Shown one piece after another: positions 1 to 7,803 of a stretch of DNA of 64,000 nucleotides (position 1 is its first letter; each line of letters begins with the position of its first letter). This stretch comes from Lacipirellula parvula. GTDB taxonomy: Bacteria; Planctomycetota; Planctomycetia; Pirellulales; Lacipirellulaceae. Location of the stretch: NCBI RefSeq assembly GCF_009177095.1, contig NZ_AP021861.1:3392501-3456500 (forward strand). The letters run 5' to 3'. The position numbers and the translations under genes are program-made. The notes below the pieces were generated by a model, which worked only from the letters and a program-made list of their open reading frames with translations, did not search any database and was not told the origin of the DNA.

Positions 1-9
1 TATTCAATT

Positions 10-1077
10 ATGTGGTTTCTTTTTCGTCGGTTTCATCGGACCAAGTCCTACTCTTCGCGGCGATTCAACACGCGAAAAGACTATCTAAACGGGCGAGGCG
101 AAGTGATTCTTCCCTGGAATGAGGGAGACTCAGCCTCATCGCGGCACGACTCAAAGCTTAACAGGGAGCTCTTGGGGCCGGGAGCTGCGCGTGCGATGCA
201 ACTCGGTGTGTCTAGCAAAAAGTACGCACAGAAGCTGCACTACGGAATGTCTGCGGCAGCGAGGAGACACCCATGGGTGGCTAGTGATACGAGCGCGGGG
301 GCGGAGCTAGTTCGTGACGCATTGTTAGCTCGGCAAAACAGCCCTGATCTGGACGATGTGTCCCGATCACTCATTGAAGAGAGGCTTATTAAGGCACTTG
401 TCATTGCGGCTAAATCAAAGCGAGATATCGCAACGTTCGATAAATGGCTCTTGGGTAGTGGCAACACGTTAGCCAAGCAGCTATCAAGGCCATTGAAGGC
501 TAGTGAAGGTGATGCGATTGCGCTGGTGCACCGCTACCTCGACGAGCAGGGCATCTGCGCCATGAAGTACCTATCGCCATTGGTACAAGCCTTAATGACT
601 GATGTCGAACGCGGCCTCGATGAGGCAGGAGTACCTTTCGATCGCGTCCTGTTCCGTACGCTCTACTACCCAATGGCTTACTTTGACAATTTGCCACTGA
701 TTTTTTTGCGTGAGAAGCTGGAATTCTTCGAGGGCACCATCGAGTCGCTTCGAGTTCGCGATGAGAGCGCCGTTACTGAATTCCATACGATGCTCTGGTT
801 CTACTCTCGCATGGTGGAAGAGAGACGTCGGGTCGACCGAGAGCGAAGTCCTTCGAGAGCACTTCGACGAGGCGGAGCGGAATCAGCAGCTTCGACTGGA
901 ACATCGCCCCGCAGCGACATTGATGTTGAGCGTCTGATCGAGATGCTGGTCGCTGATGGAACGTTGGATTGCGAATGCGATTCGTCAGAATGGCTCTGCC
1001 TTTCCTGTCAGGCGCAGTCGATGTCTTTCCGCTGTAAAAACTGCCATTTGACCTGCAAGTTCGGTGAGTCTCGGTAA
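10..1077 (+). CDS. Hypothetical protein with C-terminal cysteine cluster
   Basis: A 355-residue protein that I do not recognise. The N-terminal 100 residues are basic and polar; the middle (about 110-270) is predicted mostly helical with no signal peptide or clear membrane segment, so it is probably cytoplasmic. The last 35 residues contain CEC, CLSC and CKNC pairs plus a further C, resembling a zinc ribbon. The ATG at 10 is the first in the window, so the true start may be upstream of the window edge. Between about 840 and 905 the reading looks unnatural (Arg/Ser/Gly-rich), while the next frame there reads as a smooth amphipathic helix (with EVLREHFDEAERNQQLRLEH), which raises the possibility of a compensated pair of frameshifts. 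It lies inside the integrated element and is probably cargo. Confidence 0.55.
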   Translation: MWFLFRRFHRTKSYSSRRFNTRKDYLNGRGEVILPWNEGDSASSRHDSKLNRELLGPGAARAMQLGVSSKKYAQKLHYGMSAAARRHPWVASDTSAGAELVRDALLARQNSPDLDDVSRSLIEERLIKALVIAAKSKRDIATFDKWLLGSGNTLAKQLSRPLKASEGDAIALVHRYLDEQGICAMKYLSPLVQALMTDVERGLDEAGVPFDRVLFRTLYYPMAYFDNLPLIFLREKLEFFEGTIESLRVRDESAVTEFHTMLWFYSRMVEERRRVDRERSPSRALRRGGAESAASTGTSPRSDIDVERLIEMLVADGTLDCECDSSEWLCLSCQAQSMSFRCKNCHLTCKFGESR

Positions 1078-1215
1078 AGCTAGCACGACCTGCAGTGGCA
1101 TCGTTCATTGCCAATCCTACGAGAACTCAAGGTAATTCCGCTTGAAACGGCGGAGTTAAAGCTTCGTCCGGTATTCCCCTCTTAGTTGGCACACATGCTG
1201 ACTCAGGAGGCCTCA

Positions 1216-1461
1216 ATGCCAGCAAAATCAAGTTCTCAGGGCGACGGAACACGCCCGACCTTTTTCGTAGGCGGAGTCATTTCGATTCACGAACTCTACA
1301 GCGTCGATGAGGCGAAGCGCCGTCTCGGGTGGACGGATTCCGCCTACCGCGCGGCGACTAGGCGCGGACTAAACGTCATGGAGAGCGGCAAGCGCCGTTA
1401 CATCTCCGGGCAAGAGATTATCCGGTTCCTCTCTTCGGAATCGAGCAAGTCAAGCCAGTAG
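1216..1461 (+). CDS. Excisionase/MerR-like helix-turn-helix protein
   Basis: An 81-residue protein. The start at 1216 is chosen because AGGAGG at 1205-1210 sits five bases upstream; an in-frame ATG further upstream lacks such a site. The centre reads as a winged-helix DNA-binding unit: a short turn (SVDEAKRRLGWTDSAY), a recognition-like helix (RAATRRGLNV) and a strand (GKRRYISGQEIIRFL) as in HTH_17 or excisionase-type proteins. Position directly before a tyrosine recombinase suggests a recombination directionality factor or a local repressor. The exact role is inferred from context, not from a recognised orthologue. Confidence 0.6.
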   Translation: MPAKSSSQGDGTRPTFFVGGVISIHELYSVDEAKRRLGWTDSAYRAATRRGLNVMESGKRRYISGQEIIRFLSSESSKSSQ

Positions 1462-1528
1462 TCAGCTTGGCTCCATCTTTCACAAGCGTCGCCCGTCTGG
1501 GGGGAACGCTGCTTTCCTGTAGGCAACC

Positions 1529-2710
1529 ATGAACCTAAATCCGATCGTGCGCGCTGTGAAATACAGCGACCGCAAAAACTATCTTCTGGTGTATATCGAC
1601 CCCCGCAGTGGGAAGAGAGTCTCGCGTTCAGCAAAAACGGCGAATCGTCGTGAAGCCGAACGTGAAGCAGCCCGATGGGAGGCCGAACTTCAAGAAGGCA
1701 TTCATGCTACTTCTAACAACATGTCATGGGAGGCATTCCGCGAGCGATACGAGCGACAGGTCTCGCAAGAGCAGGCTCCGAAGACGCTTCAAAAGGTCAT
1801 TAGTGTGTTCAATTCAATCGAAGCGATCTGCCGTCCGCGTCAACTCGGCGATCTCTCAGATCTTCGATTGGCCTATTACAAAGACGAGCTGCTCCGAACG
1901 AGTAGCGTCAATACGGCTGTCAGTTATCTGGCTCACATGCGAGCTGCGTTGAACGCAGCCGTGGAGTGGGGAGTGATCAGCCACGCGCCAAAGCTACCCC
2001 GCATCAAGCGAGGCAAGGGATTTAAGCTGATGCGGGGCAGGGCGGTGACTGACGCCGAGTTCCAGAAGATGCTCGCCGCCACACCTTCAGTGGTCGGTGA
2101 CGCTGCTGCGGAATCGTGGCAGTTTCTACTGAAAGGACTGTGGTGGTCTGGATTGAGATTGCAGGAAGCGTGCGAGCTTTTCTGGGCGGGTTACCGTGGG
2201 CATGTCATCGATATGGATGGCAAATGGCCCATGTTTATGATTCGCGGCGAACTTGAGAAGGGACGTCGCGATCGACGTCTGCCGATGGCTCCTGAGTTCG
2301 CGGAACTGCTGAAGAGCGTGCCCTCCGAGCTTCAGAAGGCACGTGTGTTCGAGCCGCAAGCCCGCCGCGAGGATGCACCAACGCCGCAGCCCCATCGCGT
2401 TGGCGAGATTATTGCCAAAATCGGGCAAGCGGCGGAGATCGTGGTCGATGCCGATGCACGCACCGGCAACCCCACGAAGTTCGCCTCGGCCCACGATCTA
2501 CGCCGAGCGTTTGGTTACCGGTGGGCGCGCCGTGTCATGCCAGCGATTCTGCAGAAGCTAATGAGGCACGCTTCTGTCCAGACGACGATGCAGTACTACG
2601 TCAACTTAGAGGCAGACGACGTTGCTGATACCGTGTGGGCGACGATCAGCAACACTTCTAGCAACAGTGGCCAGTCTGAGAACTTAGCAGGCCAGGATTG
2701 CTGGCCGTAA
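1529..2710 (+). CDS. Tyrosine recombinase (phage-type integrase)
   Basis: A 393-residue site-specific recombinase, the length typical of phage and island integrases. The N-terminal part (about 1-60) is an Arm-type DNA-binding region (KNYLLVYIDPRSGKRVSRS), residues 65-150 form the SAM-like core-binding domain, and 170-375 the catalytic domain. Catalytic residues are visible: R210 in SGLRLQEA, H322 and R325 in HDLRR, H347 in MRHAS, and the nucleophile Y356 (or Y357) in MQYY. The stop is 27 bp from the 3' end of tRNA-Phe, which it most likely uses as attachment site. No strong ribosome binding site precedes the ATG. Confidence 0.92.
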   Translation: MNLNPIVRAVKYSDRKNYLLVYIDPRSGKRVSRSAKTANRREAEREAARWEAELQEGIHATSNNMSWEAFRERYERQVSQEQAPKTLQKVISVFNSIEAICRPRQLGDLSDLRLAYYKDELLRTSSVNTAVSYLAHMRAALNAAVEWGVISHAPKLPRIKRGKGFKLMRGRAVTDAEFQKMLAATPSVVGDAAAESWQFLLKGLWWSGLRLQEACELFWAGYRGHVIDMDGKWPMFMIRGELEKGRRDRRLPMAPEFAELLKSVPSELQKARVFEPQARREDAPTPQPHRVGEIIAKIGQAAEIVVDADARTGNPTKFASAHDLRRAFGYRWARRVMPAILQKLMRHASVQTTMQYYVNLEADDVADTVWATISNTSSNSGQSENLAGQDCWP

Positions 2711-2737
2711 GTCGAGCTAAGTAGAGAAGTTAGAAAG

Positions 2738-2810
2738 TGGACAGAGCCGGGATCGAACCGGCGACACATGGATTTTCAGTCCATTGCTCTACCAACTGAG
2801 CTACCTGTCC
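2738..2810 (-). tRNA. tRNA-Phe (anticodon GAA)
   Basis: On the minus strand a full 73-nt cloverleaf can be drawn: acceptor GGACAGG/TCTGTCC, D arm GCTC..GAGC, anticodon stem ATGGA/TCCAT with loop CTGAAAA (anticodon GAA), variable GTGTC and T arm GCCGG-TTCGATC-CCGGC, discriminator A. CCA is not encoded. All stems pair, with only a G-T pair closing the acceptor. The 3' end faces the integrase, so the gene appears to have been used as an integration site and restored. Confidence 0.96.
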
Positions 2811-3188
2811 CCGTGGCGCAAGCACCAGCGAAACGGCGCATCCTAAAGAGCGAAACGCACGCTGTCAATGAGGCGAGACGCGATCGTAGAGAAGACTTTT
2901 CGGCTATTAAGCGGCCGCTGGCCAATGAGTCTCCAACGCATGGCATAACCCGTGCGAACGGTCCACTTGGGCGGCCCAGCTGCTTGACATCACGCGAAAA
3001 TGGCAGCTACGATAAATAGCTTGCGAGACATGCTTCCGGGCATGGATGCAGGCATCGTCGCCAGCCGTTGAGGCATGGCGGGCGACGACTTGAGGACGAC
3101 TCACTCTGAGGAGCGGCAACGGGTTAGCACCGAGTCGCCAGCGTCCCGAGTAACGGAACACAGAAGCTAGTTTGAGGCACGCCACGCG
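2811..3188. other. Intergenic region between tRNA-Phe and the HEAT/prenyltransferase-like gene
   Basis: Apart from the tRNA promoter I see no gene here. Short ORFs in both directions have no recognisable features and no convincing ribosome binding sites. Any promoter of the downstream gene should lie in this stretch but no clear match is visible. Confidence 0.5.
2840..2868 (-). promoter_or_regulatory. Sigma-70 type promoter of tRNA-Phe
   Basis: On the minus strand a perfect -35 TTGACA (2863-2868) is followed after 17 bp by TAGGAT (2840-2845) as -10. The -10 ends 29 bp before the tRNA 5' end, which would leave a short leader. The spacing and position fit a strong vegetative promoter. Confidence 0.75.
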
Positions 3189-4871
3189 ATGATGGCCGCT
3201 GTTGCTATCGATGCGCGCCGCTGCGGCAGGTCCGCGGTCAGGGAGCGCGTGCGCATTTTTCCGGTTGCGGTCGCGCCTCCCGCCATGATGGCGGTTTTGT
3301 ATGCGGCACTATTCAGCTTCGCTTTAGCCGTACCGCGCGGCGCTCACGCCTACACGCCGGAAAGCCCGGAAGTTGTCGCGTTGATCGACAAAGGGCTGAA
3401 GTACCTCGAGGCGAATTCGCATCCCGAAGTTGGCGGACAATGCCTGATTGCCCTGGCATTTCTCAAACGCGGCATGCCCGCGGATCATCCGAAAATTGAG
3501 GAAGCCGTCGAGTGGTGCCGGCGCTCAGTCACCGAAGAGCAGCAACGTAACTACATCTACGGCAAGTGCATCGCCATCATCTTCTTGACGGAACTCGATG
3601 CGGTTAAACATCGCGACTTAATCAACGAATACCTTAAGCAGCTTAAAGATCACCAGAAGGAACACGGCGGTTTCAGCTACAAGGGCGTGCCGACCGGCGA
3701 TACGTCGCAAACCCAATACGCCGCATTGGCTTACTGGGAACTCTTGAATCACGGCATCAGTCCTGATGCAGATTCCGTGCAACGCTGCTTGAACTGGATT
3801 ATGCGGACGCGCGATCCGTCCGGCGTGTGGGGGTATCAGGGGATCGATCCCGGCAACTTCACGCTGGTTGAGCAACCCGACAAGCCGGGCGTTTCGATGG
3901 CGGCAGCCGGGATGAGCGGTACGCTCATCCTGGGAAACCTCGTCGGCATTCTCAAGCCTCCTCAGGAAGCGAATCTGACCGCCGCCGGCGATGAGTTGCC
4001 GGATGCTCTGAAACGCGTTGAGACGTCGAAGACCGCCCGCGCACCGACGCTCCCGCGCGGAAGCATTGAGCCGCAGCGCGTCACCGAGTGCGTCGCGGCC
4101 GGCTCGGCATGGTTTGACAAGAACTTCACGTTCGAAGTCCACGAATACAAAAGCTACTACTTATACTCGATCGAGCGTTTCCGCAGTTTCCAAGAGTACC
4201 TTGACGGCACGGCTACCGAAGAACCTGAGTGGTACAACCAAGGCGTTGAAATTCTCAAGAAGTCGCAACAGCCAGAAGGCTGCTGGAGCGACGAATCCGG
4301 CAATGCCTGTGCGACCGCATTCTCCGTCCTTTTTCTGCTGCGCTCGACCCAGAAAAGCATCGAGGCCAGCCTCGGCGAAGGCACGCTCGTCGGCGGACGC
4401 GGCCTGCCGCGCGATCTATCAAAGATGAAACTGCGCGGCGGCAAGCTGATCGTCGAGCACAAGACGACCGAAGCCGATCAGCTGATGGGGATGTTAGAGG
4501 ATTCAAATTCCGCCGCCCTCGACGAGTTGCTCGACAGCCCCGCAGCGCTTAGCGTCGACAACGTCACCGCCGCCGATGCCCGGCGTCTGCAGCAAGTCGT
4601 GAAAAGCGGCCCGGCGGGAGCTCGCATCATGGCGGTTCGCGCGCTGTCGCAACTTCGCGACGTGGAATACGCCCCGACGCTCATTTTCGCGCTCACCGAT
4701 CCCGACAGGCGGGTCGTTCGCGAGGCTCGCGACGGGCTCAAATCGGTCAGCCGGCGGTTCGAAGGTTACGGCCCGTCCGACAATTTTGAAGACCCCGAGC
4801 GGCGTGCCGCCATCGAACGCTGGAAAGAATGGTATCGGACCGTTCGGCCCGACGCCCCGCCGCTTCCCTAG
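3189..4871 (+). CDS. Secreted prenyltransferase/squalene-oxidase-fold protein with HEAT-like C-terminus
   Basis: A 560-residue protein. The N-terminus has an Arg-rich region followed by a hydrophobic segment ending VPRGAHA (about residues 33-55), consistent with a signal peptide; a shorter start at 3285 is also possible. Residues about 60-410 contain repeated alpha-hairpin motifs typical of the prenyltransferase/squalene cyclase (alpha/alpha toroid) fold, e.g. GGQCLIALAFLKRG, SQTQYAALAYWELLNHGI and GCWSDESGNACATAFSVLFLL. Catalytic Asp motifs of terpene cyclases are not evident, so an enzymatic role is doubtful; planctomycetes have many such non-enzymatic paralogues. Residues about 475-525 look like one or two HEAT repeats. 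It lies 95 bp upstream of, and co-directional with, the ExbB/ExbD run and may belong to it functionally. Confidence 0.75.
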   Translation: MMAAVAIDARRCGRSAVRERVRIFPVAVAPPAMMAVLYAALFSFALAVPRGAHAYTPESPEVVALIDKGLKYLEANSHPEVGGQCLIALAFLKRGMPADHPKIEEAVEWCRRSVTEEQQRNYIYGKCIAIIFLTELDAVKHRDLINEYLKQLKDHQKEHGGFSYKGVPTGDTSQTQYAALAYWELLNHGISPDADSVQRCLNWIMRTRDPSGVWGYQGIDPGNFTLVEQPDKPGVSMAAAGMSGTLILGNLVGILKPPQEANLTAAGDELPDALKRVETSKTARAPTLPRGSIEPQRVTECVAAGSAWFDKNFTFEVHEYKSYYLYSIERFRSFQEYLDGTATEEPEWYNQGVEILKKSQQPEGCWSDESGNACATAFSVLFLLRSTQKSIEASLGEGTLVGGRGLPRDLSKMKLRGGKLIVEHKTTEADQLMGMLEDSNSAALDELLDSPAALSVDNVTAADARRLQQVVKSGPAGARIMAVRALSQLRDVEYAPTLIFALTDPDRRVVREARDGLKSVSRRFEGYGPSDNFEDPERRAAIERWKEWYRTVRPDAPPLP

Positions 4872-4966
4872 TCGTTCGGCGGCGCGAGTTGCCGGCGGAT
4901 GCGAGACACGACGCTCGCGTTCCTTGAGATTTTAAACTTACTAAGATACGTAGAAGGCAGTCGAGA

Positions 4967-5599
4967 ATGAACGTCGCCAATAGTTTTGCTTCCGTACTTG
5001 AAGATTGGTGTTACGGGTTCCTCGCGCTGAACTTCTTCTGGGGGCTTTACCACCTCGTTCTCGGCTTTCGACGCATCAAGCAACTCAGCTTCAAAACGCA
5101 CGACGATCAAGCGGAGCTGATGGACGAGTTGCTGCCGCTGATTGAGGCGAGACAATACGACGCCGTTGAGGAAATGTGCGCCGAAGACTCCCGAGCGCTA
5201 CCGCAGTTAGCCTATATGGCGGTGGCCAATCGCGATTTAAACGAAACACAGCTCCGGCAACTCGTTGCGGAAGTCGTCCAACGCGACATCGTCGGCGACC
5301 TGGAGTATCGCTCCCGCTGGATCGCGACGGTGATCAAAAGCGGTCCGCTGCTAGGGTTGTTCGGAACGGTGCTCGGCATGATGGCGGCGTTCGGGCGCAT
5401 CGGCACCGGCGCCAAAATCCAGCCGTCGGAAATCGCCGGAGAGATCAGCATCGCGCTCATCTGCACCGCGATGGGACTGCTCACGGCCATTCCGTTCAAC
5501 TTCCTGATGGCGAGTCTTAACAACCGCATTCGGAAGTTCCAAGATGCGCTCGGCGCCGGCTTGGTTCGTATTCTTGACGCCCTGAAGCACCGGTCGTAG
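4967..5599 (+). CDS. MotA/TolQ/ExbB proton-channel family protein
   Basis: A 210-residue inner-membrane protein of the ExbB/TolQ/MotA family. Three membrane segments are visible: about 12-32, about 108-132 with the family motif GPLLGLFGTVLGMMAAF, and about 155-180 (ALICTAMGLLTAIPFNFLMA). The helix between TM1 and TM2 is a cytoplasmic region. It should form the pentameric proton-conducting channel around the ExbD helices encoded by the next two genes, converting proton motive force into work at the cell envelope. The ATG at 4967 follows AAGG 11 bp upstream. First gene of the 4967-15328 run. Confidence 0.9.
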   Translation: MNVANSFASVLEDWCYGFLALNFFWGLYHLVLGFRRIKQLSFKTHDDQAELMDELLPLIEARQYDAVEEMCAEDSRALPQLAYMAVANRDLNETQLRQLVAEVVQRDIVGDLEYRSRWIATVIKSGPLLGLFGTVLGMMAAFGRIGTGAKIQPSEIAGEISIALICTAMGLLTAIPFNFLMASLNNRIRKFQDALGAGLVRILDALKHRS

Positions 5600-5614
5600 G
5601 CGTAGGGAGCGAGT

Positions 5615-6106
5615 ATGCATTCCGGAGGAATGAACTTGGGAGGCGATCACGCCGGCGGCGATACGCTGCTCGCGCGCCGTTCGCTCGAAGACGACGCCGA
5701 GTTCGACATCACGGCCATGATCGACTTGGTGTTCATGATGAACATCTACTTCCTTGTTTCGTTTCTCACCGCCTCGATGGGCGACATCGCGCAACCGACC
5801 GCCCGGCACGTCTCCGCCCTCGACGGCGATACGGCCGTGCGCATCACCGTCCTCGGCAGCCTCGACGGCGAGTCGGTGAGCGTCTACCTCGGCAACGGCA
5901 AGGAAGGCGAAGAAATCACGGATCCGGAACAGCAAGAGCTGCGGGTGCGCGAGTACGTCGAAAAAGCGCTGGAAGAGGGCAAGTCGAACGTCCTGATCAA
6001 GGCGGAAGCGAAGGTTCAGGAAGGACAGGTCAACCGTATCTCGCTGGCGGCGGCTATCGAAGGCATGAAGCTCCACGCGGGCGTCACGGAGATCGACGAG
6101 CCATGA
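5615..6106 (+). CDS. ExbD/TolR-family biopolymer transport protein (first copy)
   Basis: A 163-residue protein with one membrane segment at about 33-52 (TAMIDLVFMMNIYFLVSF) containing the family's essential membrane Asp (D37), followed by a periplasmic domain. AGGGAG lies about 8 bp before the ATG, and the gene is 15 bp from the exbB-like stop. It overlaps the second exbD-like gene by four bases (ATGA), so translation is coupled. The N-terminal cytoplasmic tail is Gly-rich. In ExbBD systems two ExbD copies sit inside the ExbB pentamer; two different ExbD genes may mean a heterodimer here. Confidence 0.88.
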   Translation: MHSGGMNLGGDHAGGDTLLARRSLEDDAEFDITAMIDLVFMMNIYFLVSFLTASMGDIAQPTARHVSALDGDTAVRITVLGSLDGESVSVYLGNGKEGEEITDPEQQELRVREYVEKALEEGKSNVLIKAEAKVQEGQVNRISLAAAIEGMKLHAGVTEIDEP

Positions 6107-6717
6107 CGATTTCCTTCGCCTGCCCTATCTGCGGAAAAAAGCTCTCGGCGCCGGAGTCGCTGGTTGGCAGCGAACGGACCTGCCCGAAGTGCCGCGCGAA
6201 AATCAAAGTTCCCACCGCTGAGCAAGCCGCACGCCGCAAACCGGCCAGCGATTCGCACGCCAGTTCGCCTCACGGCCTGCTCAATTCGTCGGGCGGTGAG
6301 CACGAAGAAGATTTGATCGACATGACGGCGATGGTCGACATTGTCTTCTTCCTGTTGATCTTCTTCATGGTCACCTCGCTCAGTGCCGTCGAGTCGGTCA
6401 TCGGGCTCCCGCAGCCTCAGAAGAAGACCTCGGCGCCGGTGTCTCAGGCGGCGCCCGACATGGCGAACGACCCAAGCTTCGTCGCCGTCACGATCGAGGC
6501 CGACGACACCGTTTGGGTCGAAGATGAGCAAGTTTTCGGCTCGCAGAGCCTCCGCGTCAAATTGCGCGACCTCCGCAACCGCGATTTCCAGCCGACGGGG
6601 ATGATGATTACCTGCAATCCGAAGGCCAGCCACGGCACGGCGGTGATGGTACTCGATTCGGGCGCCGACGTCGGGATGGAAGATATGCGGCTGGCGGTCA
6701 CCGATGCCGTAGAATAG
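6103..6717 (+). CDS. ExbD/TolR-family protein with N-terminal zinc ribbon (second copy)
   Basis: A 204-residue protein. Residues 1-36 form a zinc ribbon (CPIC at 7-10 and CPKC at 27-30), like the finger found at the start of many planctomycete proteins. After a disordered linker comes one membrane helix (about 76-94) with the conserved membrane Asp D79 in MTAMVDIVFFLLIFFMV, and then a periplasmic domain of about 100 residues. The zinc ribbon would face the cytoplasm, which is unusual for ExbD, whose cytoplasmic tail is normally short. The start overlaps the preceding gene by four bases. Confidence 0.88.
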   Translation: MTISFACPICGKKLSAPESLVGSERTCPKCRAKIKVPTAEQAARRKPASDSHASSPHGLLNSSGGEHEEDLIDMTAMVDIVFFLLIFFMVTSLSAVESVIGLPQPQKKTSAPVSQAAPDMANDPSFVAVTIEADDTVWVEDEQVFGSQSLRVKLRDLRNRDFQPTGMMITCNPKASHGTAVMVLDSGADVGMEDMRLAVTDAVE

Positions 6718-6817
6718 AGACGCCGCCCCCGTCGCTGTCCGTTATGAACGCAACAATTCACTTCGCAGGCCCTCCAGCCTCTCGCAACGCCTAGTTCACC
6801 AGCTTCCCGCAACACTT

Positions 6818-7753
6818 ATGGCTATCGCCCCGCCACCCGCTCCTGAACAGCCGGCCAAAGCCAGCGAAAAAGCCGAAAAGGCTGCGCTGAAGGTCAGCTC
6901 GTACGAGCAGGCGGCGACGCTGGTGATCACGCTCCTGGTAATCTTCGGCACGAGTTTCGGCGGCTTGGCGATGATTTTCTTCGCTGACAAGTTCAACCGC
7001 GAAGAAGTGGTCGAAATCGCGTTCGTCCCCATGGAAGCGACTAGCCCCACCGCCAACGGCGGCTTCGGCACCGACCCCGACCCGCCAGGCGTAGAGGACG
7101 GCTCGGAACTAGTGGAGCCAAACCTGGAGGATACGTTAGCGGCCGTTGAAATGACGACCGACCTGCTGAGCGACTCGATCATCAGCGACGCCTCCGTGAC
7201 CGATCAGTCGCTCCAAGGCACAGCCGACCAGGCCAGCAAAGGAAGCGGCGTCGGCGACGGCCGGCAGCCAGGCCCCGGCGGCGACGGCGTCATCGAACGC
7301 GTGCCGCGCTGGCAGCGTTGGAAGATTCGCTTCGAGCCGAAATCGCCCGCCGACTTCGCCAAATGGCTCGATCAATACAAAATTCGTATCGGCGTGTTAG
7401 GGCGCGACAACAAAGTGCACGTCGCGTACGGCTTCACGAACGGGACGCCGCAAGTCGAAACGGCTGAGCCTGCGGTATACAACAGCTGGGGGCAAACGCT
7501 TCCCGCCGACGGCCCGATGCCGGCGCTGACGAAAGATCTGGCTCGCAAGGCCGGCACGCTGCAGCGCGGCCCCATTGCCCTGTTGTTCTACCCCAATGAA
7601 ATCGACCAACTCCTCTACACGCTTGAGAAAGCGCACATGGAGAAGTCGAACCATAAGTCGCATGATGCCAACAAGATTCGCGAAACGGTGTTCACTGTCG
7701 TGCAAGACAGCAGTGGTTATCGCTTCGTCGTCGTCGACCAGAAGTACTTTTAA
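6818..7753 (+). CDS. One-TM protein of the ExbBD-PQQ gene cluster, unknown function
   Basis: A 311-residue protein. A short Ala/Pro/Lys-rich cytoplasmic start is followed by one membrane helix (about 32-55, AATLVITLLVIFGTSFGGLAM), then an acidic, disordered periplasmic stretch (about 60-160) and a folded C-terminal domain (about 165-311). The topology (cytoplasmic N-terminus, one TM, Pro/Gly/Asp-rich spacer, C-terminal domain) is that of a TonB/TolA-type transducer, but I see no TonB C-terminal signature, so this is only an analogy. The neighbours argue that it works with the ExbB/ExbD proteins. Gaps of 100 bp before and 50 bp after fit a common transcript. Confidence 0.7.
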   Translation: MAIAPPPAPEQPAKASEKAEKAALKVSSYEQAATLVITLLVIFGTSFGGLAMIFFADKFNREEVVEIAFVPMEATSPTANGGFGTDPDPPGVEDGSELVEPNLEDTLAAVEMTTDLLSDSIISDASVTDQSLQGTADQASKGSGVGDGRQPGPGGDGVIERVPRWQRWKIRFEPKSPADFAKWLDQYKIRIGVLGRDNKVHVAYGFTNGTPQVETAEPAVYNSWGQTLPADGPMPALTKDLARKAGTLQRGPIALLFYPNEIDQLLYTLEKAHMEKSNHKSHDANKIRETVFTVVQDSSGYRFVVVDQKYF

Positions 7754-7803
7754 TTCTCCTGAGTCGCCGTTTTACCGCATAACGTCAGGTCCGGATTGCC
7801 GCC

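Larger units (their letters stand above)
1..2738. mobile_element. End of an integrative element inserted at the 3' end of tRNA-Phe (partial)
   Basis: The segment carries an unknown protein, a small excisionase-like HTH protein and a tyrosine recombinase, and stops at the 3' terminus of a tRNA-Phe gene. Recombinase next to a tRNA 3' end is the classic arrangement of an integrated genomic island or prophage. The DNA is visibly less GC-rich than what follows 3189. The right boundary should be within the tRNA 3' half (from 2738 inward); the left boundary and the second att copy lie outside the window, so size and cargo cannot be stated. Confidence 0.7.

Noticed and set aside
3189-4871. Squalene-hopene cyclase
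   Set aside because: The fold repeats are there, but the catalytic DxDD motif and most QW motifs are missing.
5351-6076. 241-residue minus-strand frame
   Set aside because: Antisense to the ExbB/ExbD genes, His/Arg-rich shadow.
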